DNA from: CAVXNB01 sp963763085
GTDB taxonomy: Bacteria > Actinomycetota > Acidimicrobiia > Acidimicrobiales > Bog-793
Reading direction: 5' to 3'
Length of the DNA: 64,000 bases
Assembly (NCBI GenBank): GCA_963763085.1
Contig: CAVXNB010000001.1
Location: 1,178,001-1,242,000 of the forward strand
Shown: in pieces, positions 39,550 through 48,989 of the stretch
Numbering within the stretch: position 1 is the first letter of the stretch
Layout of the letters: every line of letters starts with the position of its first letter
Position numbers and translations under genes: made by a program
The notes under the pieces: model-generated
Told to the model about the DNA's origin: nothing
Database searches by the model: none
What the model saw: only the letters and a program-made list of their open reading frames with translations

Positions 39550-39719
39550 CCTGCCAACCGTCTATTGCCCGGTCGATTCTGCGAGATTGGATACCCGCTC
39601 GGTGCGGCAGTGAAACGCCAATGAAAACGGCTGACCAGGTTGCGTTTTGCGGCCGAGAAGATGGGTAAGAGCCTCCCGAGGACGAGCAAAGATACAACCG
39701 CCGAGTGAGAGGAGTTCCC

Positions 39720-40049
39720 ATGCCAGAAAGCTCGTGGTCTGCAAAGCGCGAACGGCAGTATGAGCACATCAGAGATGGTCTCGAAGATCGCGGCGAAGAC
39801 GCCGACCTGGCAGAGGAAATCGCTGCCCGCACGGTCAACAAGGCGCGTGCCCGAGCGGGCGAATCGAGACGGGCCAGCCGGACTTCGACTCAGGACATTT
39901 CATCGGGGCGGCGCGGCGGGCTGCGATCGCACTCTGGGGCAGGCGGACGGACGAAGGCGCAGCTTTACAACGAGGCGCGCCGGCGCAACCTTCCGGGGCG
40001 CTCGAGGATGAACAAATCGCAACTCGAGAGGGCTCTCGGAGGCCGCTGA
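39720..40049 (+). CDS. Small basic 'plasmid stabilisation'-type protein with Rho_N/SAP-like tail
   Basis: 109 residues. WSAKRERQYEHIRDGLEDRG, AEEIAARTVNKARARAGE and SSGRRGGLRSHSGAGGRTKA are conserved in small actinobacterial proteins annotated as plasmid stabilisation factors. The end, TKAQLYNEARRRNLPGRSRM plus NKSQLERALGGR, is a SAP/Rho_N-like helix pair that may touch nucleic acid. ATG 39720 follows GAGAGGAG. Function not established. Confidence 0.72.
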   Translation: MPESSWSAKRERQYEHIRDGLEDRGEDADLAEEIAARTVNKARARAGESRRASRTSTQDISSGRRGGLRSHSGAGGRTKAQLYNEARRRNLPGRSRMNKSQLERALGGR

Positions 40050-40138
40050 GCGCCTGTCCAGAATCCGGCCAGACCTGGGTTGAAAAGCTTCGCCGGCGGG
40101 AATCATGAGTTGGGACCAAACAAACGGAGAGCGAGGCT

Positions 40139-40498
40139 ATGGCCGACGGTATGGGGGCGCAAGGTGATCCGACGCTTGACGCGCTGACAGAATTGTCCGA
40201 GGCAGTGTCGTCGGGTGCCGACGGTCTGTGCGATCTTCATGACGATCTCAGCAGGATGCGGCGGCGCCGAGGACGAGGCTGGTCGTGGCAACGGATCCTC
40301 TCGGCCGAGGGAGTGGCAAACTCGCTCTCGATCGCGACGAGGGTCGTCGCGGGTCTTGCCCGCGCCATCGGAGTCTTCCGGCGCTCGCTCGCGGACGCGC
40401 TCCGAAGCGAAGGAATGAGTGTCACCGATATCGCCGCTCTCCTCGACGTGTCGCGCCAGCGAGTGAGCGCATTGGTCCGGCCGAGGCGAACTACCTGA
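40139..40498 (+). CDS. Hypothetical protein with C-terminal helix-turn-helix
   Basis: 119 residues. A basic central part (RMRRRRGRGWSWQRILSAEG) is followed by a helix-turn-helix, MSVTDIAALLDVSRQRVSAL, close to the C-terminus. It probably binds DNA. The family name is not recognised; a chromosome-encoded regulator of neighbouring stress genes is possible but unsupported. Spaced 89 bases from the preceding gene. Confidence 0.55.
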   Translation: MADGMGAQGDPTLDALTELSEAVSSGADGLCDLHDDLSRMRRRRGRGWSWQRILSAEGVANSLSIATRVVAGLARAIGVFRRSLADALRSEGMSVTDIAALLDVSRQRVSALVRPRRTT

Positions 40499-40537
40499 GC
40501 TGTCCAGGGCGCTCGCCCAGGGACTTCGGAGAGCGCA

Positions 40538-40795
40538 CTAGGTGTTCATGCGAAGCACGCTCGAGAGCCCGGTCACCTCGATGATCCTGCGGATGATCGG
40601 TAGCGGGTTGCGAATTTCCACGACTCCGACTTGCTCGACGACCGTGACAAGCAGGGCGAGTCCCGAGCTGTCCATGAAGCGAAGCTCGCTCAGGTCGAAC
40701 ACGATCGTGCTGGGTTCGCGCTGAACGATCGGCTCGAGCGCTGCGCGCACCGATTCAACACTTGAGATGTCGAGCTCTCCGATGATCTTCACCAC
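40538..40795 (-). CDS. STAS-domain anti-sigma-factor antagonist
   Basis: About 85 residues. VVKIIGELDISSVESVRAAL, TIVFDLSELRFMDSSGLALL and a C-terminal IIRRIIEVTGLSSVL give the full STAS core; the serine in FMDSSGLA is the expected phosphorylation site. Unphosphorylated it would sequester the anti-sigma kinase. GTG 40795 follows GAGGGAGGAG at ideal spacing. The same frame extends upstream to ATG 40957, adding about 54 residues of unclear function, so a longer protein is possible. Divergent from the RsbW-like gene. Confidence 0.75.
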   Translation of the reverse strand: MVKIIGELDISSVESVRAALEPIVQREPSTIVFDLSELRFMDSSGLALLVTVVEQVGVVEIRNPLPIIRRIIEVTGLSSVLRMNT

Positions 40796-41108
40796 CGAAG
40801 CTCCTCCCTCGTGGGGCATCGCTTCCAATGTCGCGAGTTCCAGCTGAGCGCCCTCGTCGCTCCCTTCGGCGACCACCAGGTAGCTCCCCTTTTCTCCAGC
40901 GCGGGCGACCATTTCCGCCGGCCAGCGGCCACCGCGAATAAGCACAGCCTGTTTCATCCGTTGGTTCGATACCGTACAGAGGCAACGGGGGGTTGCGGCT
41001 AGTACGCGGGGTTGGGATGAGTCAACGCGGGTCCTCGAAGGCGTTGACTGGGCGATGTTAAGATCCCGTTGTCTTGAATATACGCCCAATGGTCAGGAAG
41101 GTCTCGAC

Positions 41109-41484
41109 GTGTCGTCCCGCACGCTCCAGGAGCATTTCCGGCCGACACCCGAGAGCGTCGCCGAAGCTCGGCGCGTCGCTGCGCGCTTCCTCAGCGATCA
41201 ACCGCAGGCGGTTCGTGAGATCGTCGAACTGGCAGTTTCGGAGCTCGCAACAAACGTAGTGCGCCACGCGCGCGACAGACTTCGACCTCGAAGTGCACGT
41301 AGTCGATGGAAACGTCCGAGTACAGATAGCAGACGAGAGTCATGCTGAGCCCGAGATTCAAGAGCATTCCGTTTCTGAATCACATGGACGAGGCTTGGAG
41401 ATCGTCCGAGGACTCTCTGACAGCTTCGGTATCGACTGGCTCCCCGGGAACGGCAAGGCGATCTGGTTCGAGATCAGCAGCTAA
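41109..41484 (+). CDS. RsbW-like anti-sigma regulatory kinase (HATPase), one frameshift
   Basis: Small GHKL ATPase. REIVELAVSELATNVVRHAR contains the N box, and DESHAEPEIQEHSVSESHGR then GLEIVRGLSDSFGIDW gives the G1/G2 region. A surplus base in the GCGCGCG tract at about 41268-41274 separates the two halves; the corrected junction reads TDFDLEVHVVDGNVRVQI. GTG 41109 follows AGGAAGG. It probably binds a stress sigma factor and phosphorylates the adjacent STAS protein. Confidence 0.78.
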
Positions 41485-41724
41485 AGCGGCTCGACGTCGA
41501 GTCGTTGGAGTCAATCGAATCGACTAGCGCACTGTTCGCCCTATGCCCGTTGTAAATTGTTGATTCTTAAGTTGCATCGCAGACGATCCTTGCCAGACAT
41601 TGCCTTTCTTGCTCGCTAGCTCTACAGTTCCTCTCGCTGCGGTACGAATGGGCCGAGACCAGCGCTCGTCGAGAAGGGAGGGGTGTCCAGTGACCTGGCT
41701 CGTTGACTCGTCGATGAGCAATCT

Positions 41725-43338
41725 GTGACCCTCGACCGTGCGCCGGTCTCGACCCAAGCGACCAGAAATCGACTCATCCTCGGTAAATTGAGCCTCGTTG
41801 TGCTCGTCGTCGGTCTCGTTGTGACCGGAGCGCTCACCGCCACTTCACGGCTTAGCTATCTGCACAATGAGCAGCGCCTTTCAAACCTCCAGACCAGCCT
41901 GACCGCGTCTGCGATCGCCGTCGCTCCGGCCGACTTGGAACGTCGGCTCGGCCAGGCAGCTGCGGCTGCTGGCGAAGCGATTGATCCCGTCGCGGCCTTC
42001 CGGCGGGTCATCGCTCCATCGATGGCTCCGGCGGGGCCATTTGCGACTGCTTCGCTCGCTCTCGTGCGCAATGGACACGTCCAATTGCTGACGCACGTCG
42101 GAGCGAAACCGATCAACAATCCAACTGGAAAGCTGGCCTCGGCTCTGTTCAGTCGAGCCGCGAGGTCCACCTCGCTCGTCACGACCAGAGTCGTCGGCAA
42201 GGGGCTGCAGCGATTCGGTTATTTGATGTCGTTCACCGGACCGCACGGAACCTTCGTCGCCTCCGCCGGACAAGCGCTGCCAAGCAGTCGCAGACTCGTC
42301 ATCCCCCTCAATTCGCCGGACGCAAACCTCAATATCGCCATCTACTTCGGCAAGACAACGAGTCCAACGGCGCTTGTGGAGACCAATGTGTCGCACCTCC
42401 CGCTCACGGGTACCGTCTCCACGGCATTCGTGCCCTTCGGGTCCAGCATCTTGACTCTTGTCATCTCACCGAAGAGCCCGTTGGCCGGACGTTGGTCGGA
42501 ACTCCTTCCCTGGGGCATTCTCCTTGTCGGCTTGCTCTTCACGTTCGCTCTGATAGCAATGACTGAGCGCCTGATCCGGCGGCGTCGTCACGCGGAGCAA
42601 CTCGCTGAACAGAACCGACGTTTGTACGCTGAGCAACGTCGGACGTCCCTGACACTTCAGCGATCGCTGCTGCCGAAAGCGCTCCCGATGGTCAACGGAG
42701 TGGAGTTCGCTGCCCGGTATATCCCCGGAGAGTCCGGAATCGAGGTCGGTGGGGATTGGTACAGCGCGATCGCAATTGACGATCACCGCTTCGCGTTCGT
42801 CGTTGGTGATGTGTCCGGACGAGGGCTGACAGCCGCCACTATCATGGCTGGACTTCGTTACACCATTCGGGCGTATGCGGCCATTGGTTATAGTCCCGCG
42901 CGAATTCTTGAGATGGCGGCGCGAGAGATCAGTATCGGTTCGGATGGACACTTTGCGACCGTCCTCGTCGGCCTCGTCGACAACGAACGTCGTGAAGTCA
43001 GGATGGCAAATGCGGGTCATCCTCCGGCACTGCTTCTCAACAACGAACGGAGCGAATTCGTCGCGGTACCAGTCGGGGTCCCACTTGGCATCGGAGGGCC
43101 AGAATACGAGTCGATGACGATTCCGATCGCACCGAATTCGACGCTGATCGCCTACACGGACGGACTCATTGAGCGAAGAGATGAATCACTCGAAGCCGGC
43201 ATGGAGCGACTGCGCAAAGCGGCCTCTGTCGAAGCTCAGTCGGTAGATGATCTTCTTGCGAACATCGTTGACACTGTCTTCGCCGAGGGCGCTTCGGATG
43301 ACGATACTGCGGTCTTGGCGATTCGATGGCTTCACTGA
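41725..43338 (+). CDS. Membrane-anchored PP2C/SpoIIE-type serine phosphatase (RsbU-like)
   Basis: 537 residues. Two membrane segments (LVVLVVGLVVTGALT at about 24-38 and LLPWGILLVGLLFTFALIAM at about 258-278) flank an extracytoplasmic sensor domain of about 215 residues. A coiled linker (RRRHAEQLAEQNRRLYAEQR) leads to the phosphatase with GGDWYSAI, GDVSGRGLTAA, YTDGLIERRD and DDDTAVLAIRW metal-binding motifs. It should dephosphorylate the STAS protein on an external signal. Start GTG 41725; an out-of-frame ATG minicistron overlaps it. Confidence 0.86.
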   Translation: MTLDRAPVSTQATRNRLILGKLSLVVLVVGLVVTGALTATSRLSYLHNEQRLSNLQTSLTASAIAVAPADLERRLGQAAAAAGEAIDPVAAFRRVIAPSMAPAGPFATASLALVRNGHVQLLTHVGAKPINNPTGKLASALFSRAARSTSLVTTRVVGKGLQRFGYLMSFTGPHGTFVASAGQALPSSRRLVIPLNSPDANLNIAIYFGKTTSPTALVETNVSHLPLTGTVSTAFVPFGSSILTLVISPKSPLAGRWSELLPWGILLVGLLFTFALIAMTERLIRRRRHAEQLAEQNRRLYAEQRRTSLTLQRSLLPKALPMVNGVEFAARYIPGESGIEVGGDWYSAIAIDDHRFAFVVGDVSGRGLTAATIMAGLRYTIRAYAAIGYSPARILEMAAREISIGSDGHFATVLVGLVDNERREVRMANAGHPPALLLNNERSEFVAVPVGVPLGIGGPEYESMTIPIAPNSTLIAYTDGLIERRDESLEAGMERLRKAASVEAQSVDDLLANIVDTVFAEGASDDDTAVLAIRWLH

Positions 43339-43349
43339 CCGCTCCGTAG

Positions 43350-44197
43350 TCAGAACCTCCGGAGCTTAGCGTCGAAGAACGAGTAGAGCGAGAAGAGCAG
43401 AAGTCCGACAGCGACGAACCCGATCAGAACGGGTCCGTACCAACTGTGTGCCAGAGACTTGAGAGCAGAGTCGACGCTCTTGGCTTTGGCGGGGTCGCCG
43501 ACCGTGGCCGCGTTCATCAGGTAAACGCCGACCAGAGCCACGAGGAACCCCCGGGCAAGGTCGCCGAAGGCCCCCAGCGGCTTCACGACGCGGCGCCAAG
43601 ATTGGCCCATTCGCTCGAGCGCAAGATCCTTGTCATAGTCGTGAGCAAAACCCCATATAGCAAGCGACACTCCGCCGGCGACAACTCCGACACTCACAGC
43701 TCCGAGGATCTCTGGCCCGCCGGGCCACCTGAGTACCTGCGCAGCCCACGGTTGCGGATTCGTTGATCGGGACTGGCTCGTGCCACTTCCGACGATCAGC
43801 TCGACCGCCCTGACACACAGGCCGACGTAGATCACGGCGATCACGAACCAACCGACGCGCTTGAAGGCGGACGGACGGCTTGCCGGCCCCGGCTTACCGG
43901 TGAATGCCTGAACCATTCTCAATATCGCGTACGCCGCGGTGCCGAAGGCCAGTATCCCCAGGAGGAACGGCGCGCCGGGTTGATTGGCTACCTCTTGGAG
44001 GGCGCCCGAGCCGCTCGTCTGAGCTGGAGAGCTCCCGGAGGCAGCGATATCGAAGGCGAGGTAAGCCAGCAGCCCGTAAATGACCCCGCGCGGGCGATGC
44101 CGACTCGGCCGAGGAGCCTGAGCCCAGCATCGGCGTCTCTCGGCGCAGCGCCATCGGTCACCGGACTGGCTCTAACGACTGCTGAAACACGGTTCAC
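43350..44197 (-). CDS. DUF1206 integral membrane protein, one frameshift
   Basis: Three repeats of a two-helix unit. The first (ARAGVIYGLLAYLAFDIAAS) is interrupted because the C4 run at 44083-44086 is one base short. The others are FVIAVIYVGLCVRAVELIVG and ARGFLVALVGVYLMNAATV. GTG 44197 follows AGGAGG at good spacing. The family is actinobacteria-rich and of unknown function. Converges with the phosphatase gene. Confidence 0.78.
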
Positions 44198-44405
44198 AGC
44201 TCACGCCTCCTTGATCATGGTCGTTCCCGACCGAGCCGGCCGTTGCCGACTGACCAACCAAGTAATTGCCCGCTGGCCATCTACCAAAACCTCCCGAGCG
44301 TCACCCAGGGGTGCGGGCTCATGGCCACCAATGAGGTACTGCAAACAGGCCAGGCGACCGCGAACATGGTTGATTCGACGGGACACAAGTGGGTATCAGA
44401 ACCAG

Positions 44406-46013
44406 GTGAGCACAGCTACCGATCACGTCGAACGCGAAGTCAAATTATCGGTCGGACCGGACTTTGAGCTTCCGGACTTGCGGCCGCTCGTGGGCAACAC
44501 GCTTCGACTGCCCGAACAGAACCTTGACACTGCCTACTTCGACACCGCCGATCTGCGCCTGTGGTGCCAGGGACTGACGCTTAGGCATCGGCGCGATGCT
44601 TCGAGCACGCAGAACATTGCCCGCACCCGATCCGCTACTGCTCAAAATGGCGAGGATCACCTCGGGATGTGGACACTCAAGGTGCCCGAAGGAGAATCGG
44701 GGGGCCGCCTCGACCGGACCGAGATCGGATGGCCCGGAGACCGGCGAACCATTCCGCCAGAGGCCACCGCAATCGTAAGAGGGCTTGTCCGTCGGAGAGA
44801 CCTCATACAGGTGACCGAGTTGTCTACCATCCGCCGCCGACTCGTCCTGCACGACGCGGAAGGATCGGCGTGGGCCGAACTCGACGACGACACTGTCACC
44901 ATCACCCACGGGCCCCGTGACGGACGTCAGTTTCGCCAGCTCGAGGTGGAACTGTTGGGTGACCACCGGGACGGTGTCGATGCGGTTGTAAGCGCGCTCC
45001 AGCGGGCCGGCGGCCGCACCGGCAATCGCGAGAAACTCGCCACAGCACTCGATCTGAAGGCGCGCGACCCGGCCGCCACCAACCGGGGAAGGGAGTTCAC
45101 CGGCCGAGCAGTTCTGGGCGAGGTGGTACAAGCGAGCATAACCTCAGGCCTGGGTCGTCTCCTGGACCACGACTACCGGCTGCGGCTCGATCCAACGAAC
45201 CCCAGACCCGACGACATCCATCAGGCCCGCGTCGCAACCAGGCGGCTCAGGTCGGATCTCAAGACTCTTGCTGACACCCTCGATCCAATCTGGGTCAACC
45301 ACACTCGCTCCGAACTCCGCTGGCTGGGCACAGCGCTCGGCTCGGTCAGAGACATTGACGTGCTCTCCGCCGACCTCGGCTGCTCCACCACCGGAACGCC
45401 CTTCGAAATCGCTGGGGACCTCGCGATCCGGGCACGACTGGAACTGCAGCGACACAAGGCCTGTAACGAGCTCGCCGCTCTCTTGGTGAGCAGTCGGTAC
45501 CTTGACCTCCTCGATCGGCTTCACGCCGCCTCACTCCATCCTCCTTTCCTGACGCAGGCCGGGCGTCGCTCGAAGCGAGCCGCAGCCGGCCAACCAGCAG
45601 ACCAGGCGCTGCCCAGGCTGGTGCGCATCCGCCAGAAGGCACTCCGGCGGCAAGTGGGCAAAGCTGGGCGGAATCCGAGCGATCACGACCTCCACAGGGT
45701 CCGTATCCGGGCCAAGCAGCTCCGGTACGCGTCAGAGACCGCAGCTCCAATCCTTGGGAAGTCGGCCCGGCGCACCGCCGCCGCCGCCGAAAACCTGCAA
45801 AGCGTGCTGGGAAAGCACCATGACGCAGTCACCGCGCAACAGTGGCTCCGCCGCCAAGCCCGAGCCGCGGGCGCCCAGCCCGCCGAGATCTTCCGGGCTG
45901 GACAACTGGCATCGGACCACCGCTATCTACAGAGACAGCAGGCCAAGCGGTGGAGACATGCGTGGAAGGCTGTCTCGACCAAGAACATCGGCCCCCGAAG
46001 GCGGCGCTCCTAA
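44406..46013 (+). CDS. CYTH-CHAD domain protein (triphosphatase-like)
   Basis: About 535 residues. The N-terminal CYTH domain begins with the ExExK-type EREVKLSV and has the tunnel strands DTAYFDTADLRLW, LTLRHRR and TLKVPE. From about residue 230 the CHAD helical domain has HQARVATRRLRSDLK, ELRWLGTALGSVRDIDVL, LHRVRIRAKQLRYASE and SVLGKHHDAV, all rich in His/Arg for polyphosphate binding. It probably hydrolyses tripolyphosphate or binds polyphosphate granules. GTG 44406 is the first start near the domain; the frame opens much farther upstream but that part is not protein-like. Confidence 0.85.
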   Translation: MSTATDHVEREVKLSVGPDFELPDLRPLVGNTLRLPEQNLDTAYFDTADLRLWCQGLTLRHRRDASSTQNIARTRSATAQNGEDHLGMWTLKVPEGESGGRLDRTEIGWPGDRRTIPPEATAIVRGLVRRRDLIQVTELSTIRRRLVLHDAEGSAWAELDDDTVTITHGPRDGRQFRQLEVELLGDHRDGVDAVVSALQRAGGRTGNREKLATALDLKARDPAATNRGREFTGRAVLGEVVQASITSGLGRLLDHDYRLRLDPTNPRPDDIHQARVATRRLRSDLKTLADTLDPIWVNHTRSELRWLGTALGSVRDIDVLSADLGCSTTGTPFEIAGDLAIRARLELQRHKACNELAALLVSSRYLDLLDRLHAASLHPPFLTQAGRRSKRAAAGQPADQALPRLVRIRQKALRRQVGKAGRNPSDHDLHRVRIRAKQLRYASETAAPILGKSARRTAAAAENLQSVLGKHHDAVTAQQWLRRQARAAGAQPAEIFRAGQLASDHRYLQRQQAKRWRHAWKAVSTKNIGPRRRRS

Positions 46014-46153
46014 TGCTGCTGCGCGGTCACTTCGATTAACAGCTAGTCGCTAGTTTTCCCCAGCATCCGCACAGCTACAGCGCCGCCGTTGACCCTCGGT
46101 CGATCCGAAGGCCGTAGCCGAGAGAGCCACGCAATCTCGGCGGAATCCCTGTC

Positions 46154-46202
46154 TTGACAGACGCACCGTCATGGGTCATGGTTACCTAGGTTCCTAGATA
46201 CC
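46154..46202 (+). promoter_or_regulatory. Promoter -35 and inverted-repeat operator of the GntR-ABC operon
   Basis: TTGACA at 46154-46159 is a strong -35; the -10 about 17 bases later (CATGGT, 46177-46182) is weak. Starting at 46180, arms GGTTACCTAGG and CCTAGATACC flank a TT spacer as a near-perfect inverted repeat with GGT...ACC ends, the form bound by YtrA-type GntR repressors. It ends 11 bases before the regulator start, fitting autoregulation. Confidence 0.65.
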
Positions 46203-46213
46203 TGGAGTCAACC

Positions 46214-46600
46214 GTGATCGAATTTCATCTCGACAAGCGCTCGGGCGTCCCGCCCTACCAACAGGTCGTCCAACAGGTCCGCCACGCGCTGCGCCTCGGG
46301 CTCCTCGAGGTTGGCGACCAGCTCCCGACCGTGAAGGAGGTGGTCGACGAGTCTCGCGATCAACCCGAACACGGTGTTGAAGGCATACAAGGAGCTGGAG
46401 CATCTCGGTCTCGTGGCGGCACGGCCGGGCATTGGCATCTTCGTCACGAAGACGCTCAGCGACGACACGCTCGCCGCTCACGGACCGCTCCGTCAGAGCC
46501 TGCAACGCTGGCTAGGCAGGCGCGACGTGCAGGTCTCGATGACGAGAGCATCGATGCGCTCTACAAGGATGTCTTCGGTCTCCTGCAGCGGAGGACGTAG
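46214..46600 (+). CDS. GntR-family (YtrA subfamily) transcriptional regulator, two frameshifts
   Basis: The short GntR form: winged helix from EFHLDKRSGVPPYQQVVQQV through GDQLPTVKEVV, then AINPNTVLKAYKELEHLGLV and RPGIGIFVTKTL, and a small C-terminal helix QARRAGLDDESIDALYKDVF. The middle piece is read one frame off between about 46345 and 46515. GTG 46214; stop 46598-46600, one base before the ATPase start. It should repress its own operon and respond to a cell-envelope or antibiotic signal. Confidence 0.8.
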   Translation: MIEFHLDKRSGVPPYQQVVQQVRHALRLGLLEVGDQLPTVKEVVDESRDQPEHGVEGIQGAGASRSRGGTAGHWHLRHEDAQRRHARRSRTAPSEPATLARQARRAGLDDESIDALYKDVFGLLQRRT

Positions 46601-46601
46601 C

Positions 46602-47493
46602 GTGACCGCCGTCTTGGAGGCCAATGGCCTCGGCAAGCGCTACCGCCATAAGTGGGCGCTGTCGGAGTGCACGCTCGCCATTCCTGCCGGCAAGGTCGTC
46701 GGGCTCGTCGGGCCGAACGGTGCCGGCAAGTCCACGTTGCTTCAGCTCTCCGTGGGACTCCTGCGGCCGAGCGCTGGATCGATCTCCGTCCTCGGTGGCC
46801 GTCCGGGGACGACGTCCGACCAACTCGCTCGCGTCGGCTTCGTCGCCCAGGACACGCCCACCTACGCCGGGTTCTCGATCTCCGATCATCTCCGATTCGG
46901 TGCGTGGATGAACCCGAGATGGGACGCCGAGCTCGCCGAGGAGCGGATCGAGCAGCTCGGGCTCGATCCGCGACAGAAGGCCGGCAAGCTTTCCGGCGGT
47001 CAGCGCGCGCAGCTTGCGCTCACTCTTGCCGTCGCCAAGCGACCGGAGCTGCTCGTGCTCGACGAGCCGGTTGCGAGCCTCGACCCGCTCGCGCGACGCC
47101 AGTTCCTTCAAGGGCTGATGGGAGTAGTCGCCGAGCAGGGCGCAAGCGTGATTCTCTCCTCGCACCTTGTCGCCGACTTAGAGCAGGTCTGTGACTACCT
47201 CATCGTGCTGGTCGACTCGCGCGTCCAGGTCGCTGGCGACATCGACGAGCTACTCGCGTCGCACTACCGACTGACCGGACCGCGCCACGACCGAGACGCG
47301 CTACCAGGGGACCAGCTGCTCATCGGCGAGAGCCACACCGACAAGCAGAGCACTCTCGTCGTGCAGCACCAACCAGCCCATCCTCGATCCCTCCTGGACG
47401 GTTGAGCAATTGAGCCTCGAAGACCTCGTCCTTGCCTATATGACCCGCGGCGTCGAACAAGACCGTCGCCCGAAGCTGGAGGTCCGCTCGTGA
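46602..47493 (+). CDS. ABC transporter ATP-binding protein of the GntR operon, 3' frameshift
   Basis: Walker A LVGPNGAGKST, signature KLSGGQRAQLALTLAV and Walker B LLVLDEPVASLDPLARR. The raw frame ends at 47405, but a shift at about 47365-47370 gives TNQPILDPSWTVEQLSLEDL and stops at TGA 47491-47493, overlapping the permease start. GTG 46602 follows GGAGG. Member of the small DrrA/YtrB-like group found behind YtrA regulators. Confidence 0.83.
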
Positions 47494-48527
47494 TCCGGCT
47501 GGCGCTGCGCCAGTTCCGCACAGAGGGGATCGTTGCTCTCGTTCTACTCGTGGCCGTTGGTGTGGTGCTTGCAGTCACCGGCCCCAACCTCGTATCGGTG
47601 AGTGACACATTCAAGAGCACCTGCAGTGCTGCACACGCCTGCGCCAACACGAACCCGGTCGCGGGCACCGACCTGCAGTTGCAGCATGCGCTGTCGCTCA
47701 TCGTGATGATCGCACCCGCGCTCATCGGGCTCTTCTTCGGAGCGCCGCTGATCGCCCGAGAGATCGAGACCGGCATTTTCCGCCTCTCCTGGACCCAGAG
47801 CGTCACCCTCCGGCGCTGGCTCGCAGTGAAGCTCGCGGTGGTCGGCCTCGCCGCGATGGTGATCGGCGGGCTGCTCACCTGGATGGTCGACTGGTGGATA
47901 AGCCCGATCGACGCGGTGAACCAGAACCGATTCGACCCGTCGAACTTCGGGTTCCACGGCGTTGCTCCCATCGGTTACGCCGCGTTTGCATTTGCGCTCG
48001 GCGCGACAGCAGGCGCGCTCATCCGCCGAACAGTCCCGGCCATGGCCGCGGCGCTCGCGGGGTTCGCCGCCGCGCGCCTCGCGGTCACGTATTGGATTCG
48101 CCCGAACTTTGCCTCCCCCGTTCACGAGTCCGTCCCGATTCCGCTCAACGGCGCAAACGTCGCCTTCTCCCCTGCGCTACCGCCAAATGTCGCTTTCGAT
48201 CCCCCAACTGTGAATGTCCCAAACGCGTGGGTCTACTCGACAGAGGTGGTGAACAAGTCGGGACACGCTCCGACGGGTCACTACCTGATCAAAGCCTGTC
48301 CCAGCTACTTGGGCCAGACGCCGCGGCATCTACTCCCTGCGAATTCGGAAGCAACACAGTTCGGAGCTTGTGTCGACAAACTCTCCAAGGTGCTGCACAC
48401 GCTCGTCACCTTTCAGCCGGGCAGCCGCTTCTGGCCGTTCCAGTCGGCCGAGATGGGGGTCCTGCTCGCGGCTGCGCTGGCGTTGTGCGGACTCACCTAC
48501 TGGTGGCTGCGACGCGAGTACGCGTGA
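47490..48527 (+). CDS. ABC-2-type transporter permease subunit
   Basis: 345 residues, intact, about six hydrophobic helices (IVALVLLVAVGVVLAVTG, LIVMIAPALIGLFFGAPLIA, GYAAFAFALGATAGALI, MGVLLAAALALCGLTYWWL). REIETGIFRLSWTQSV is typical of these permeases. An extracytoplasmic part of about 120 residues carries three cysteines. GTG 47490 overlaps the ATPase stop (GTGA). Probable exporter or stress-response unit; the substrate is unknown. Confidence 0.8.
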   Translation: MIRLALRQFRTEGIVALVLLVAVGVVLAVTGPNLVSVSDTFKSTCSAAHACANTNPVAGTDLQLQHALSLIVMIAPALIGLFFGAPLIAREIETGIFRLSWTQSVTLRRWLAVKLAVVGLAAMVIGGLLTWMVDWWISPIDAVNQNRFDPSNFGFHGVAPIGYAAFAFALGATAGALIRRTVPAMAAALAGFAAARLAVTYWIRPNFASPVHESVPIPLNGANVAFSPALPPNVAFDPPTVNVPNAWVYSTEVVNKSGHAPTGHYLIKACPSYLGQTPRHLLPANSEATQFGACVDKLSKVLHTLVTFQPGSRFWPFQSAEMGVLLAAALALCGLTYWWLRREYA

Positions 48528-48653
48528 GTCGACGAGTCTCGCCGACTGCGACGACTGCAGAAGGTTTCCTGCGCTAGCCATCCGGGTAGCTCTAAGTTGC
48601 GAGATTGCCCTCCGGTCTTCTCACGGGCGGCCGGGGGGCAGTTCTCGTCGTTC

Positions 48654-48989
48654 TTACAGATCGAGGATGAATCGGAGGGCCTGATCGGCGGCGTGGACCT
48701 CGTCGACCGTCGCCATTCCTCTTCTGGCGACGATGCGTTCGGTGGAGATGACCCGAATCTGGTCGCAGCGCGCGTATGACGGGTGGTCGGGACCGCTTTC
48801 ACCCTGCCCGAACTCGACGTGACTTCGCAGGCCGTATGACGTGGAGCCGACAGGCAGGATCACCACGAGGTCGCCGGCGCCGTTGTTCAGGACATCCGCC
48901 GACACCACAATCGCTGGGCGGGTGAAGGCCGGCTCGTGCCCGATGGGGTGTCCCAGGTCGACGTCGTAGATCTCGCCTCGCCAGATCAA
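48654..48989 (-). CDS. MazF/PemK-type toxin
   Basis: About 111 residues. IWRGEIYDVDLGHPIGHEPA, RPAIVVSADVLN and LVVILPVGSTSYGLRSHVEF with YARCDQIRVISTERI are the MazF fold: an endoribonuclease that cuts mRNA at short motifs. The only sensible start is TTG 48989, overlapping the antitoxin stop as TTGA, so toxin synthesis depends on antitoxin translation. A longer reading to 49034 adds non-family residues. Confidence 0.85.
   Translation of the reverse strand: MIWRGEIYDVDLGHPIGHEPAFTRPAIVVSADVLNNGAGDLVVILPVGSTSYGLRSHVEFGQGESGPDHPSYARCDQIRVISTERIVARRGMATVDEVHAADQALRFILDL

Noticed and set aside
40957..41089. N-terminal extension of the STAS protein
   Set aside because: The part upstream of ATG 40957 overlaps the divergent promoter region and has no ribosome site; the stretch 40796-40957 is left as an uncertain alternative.
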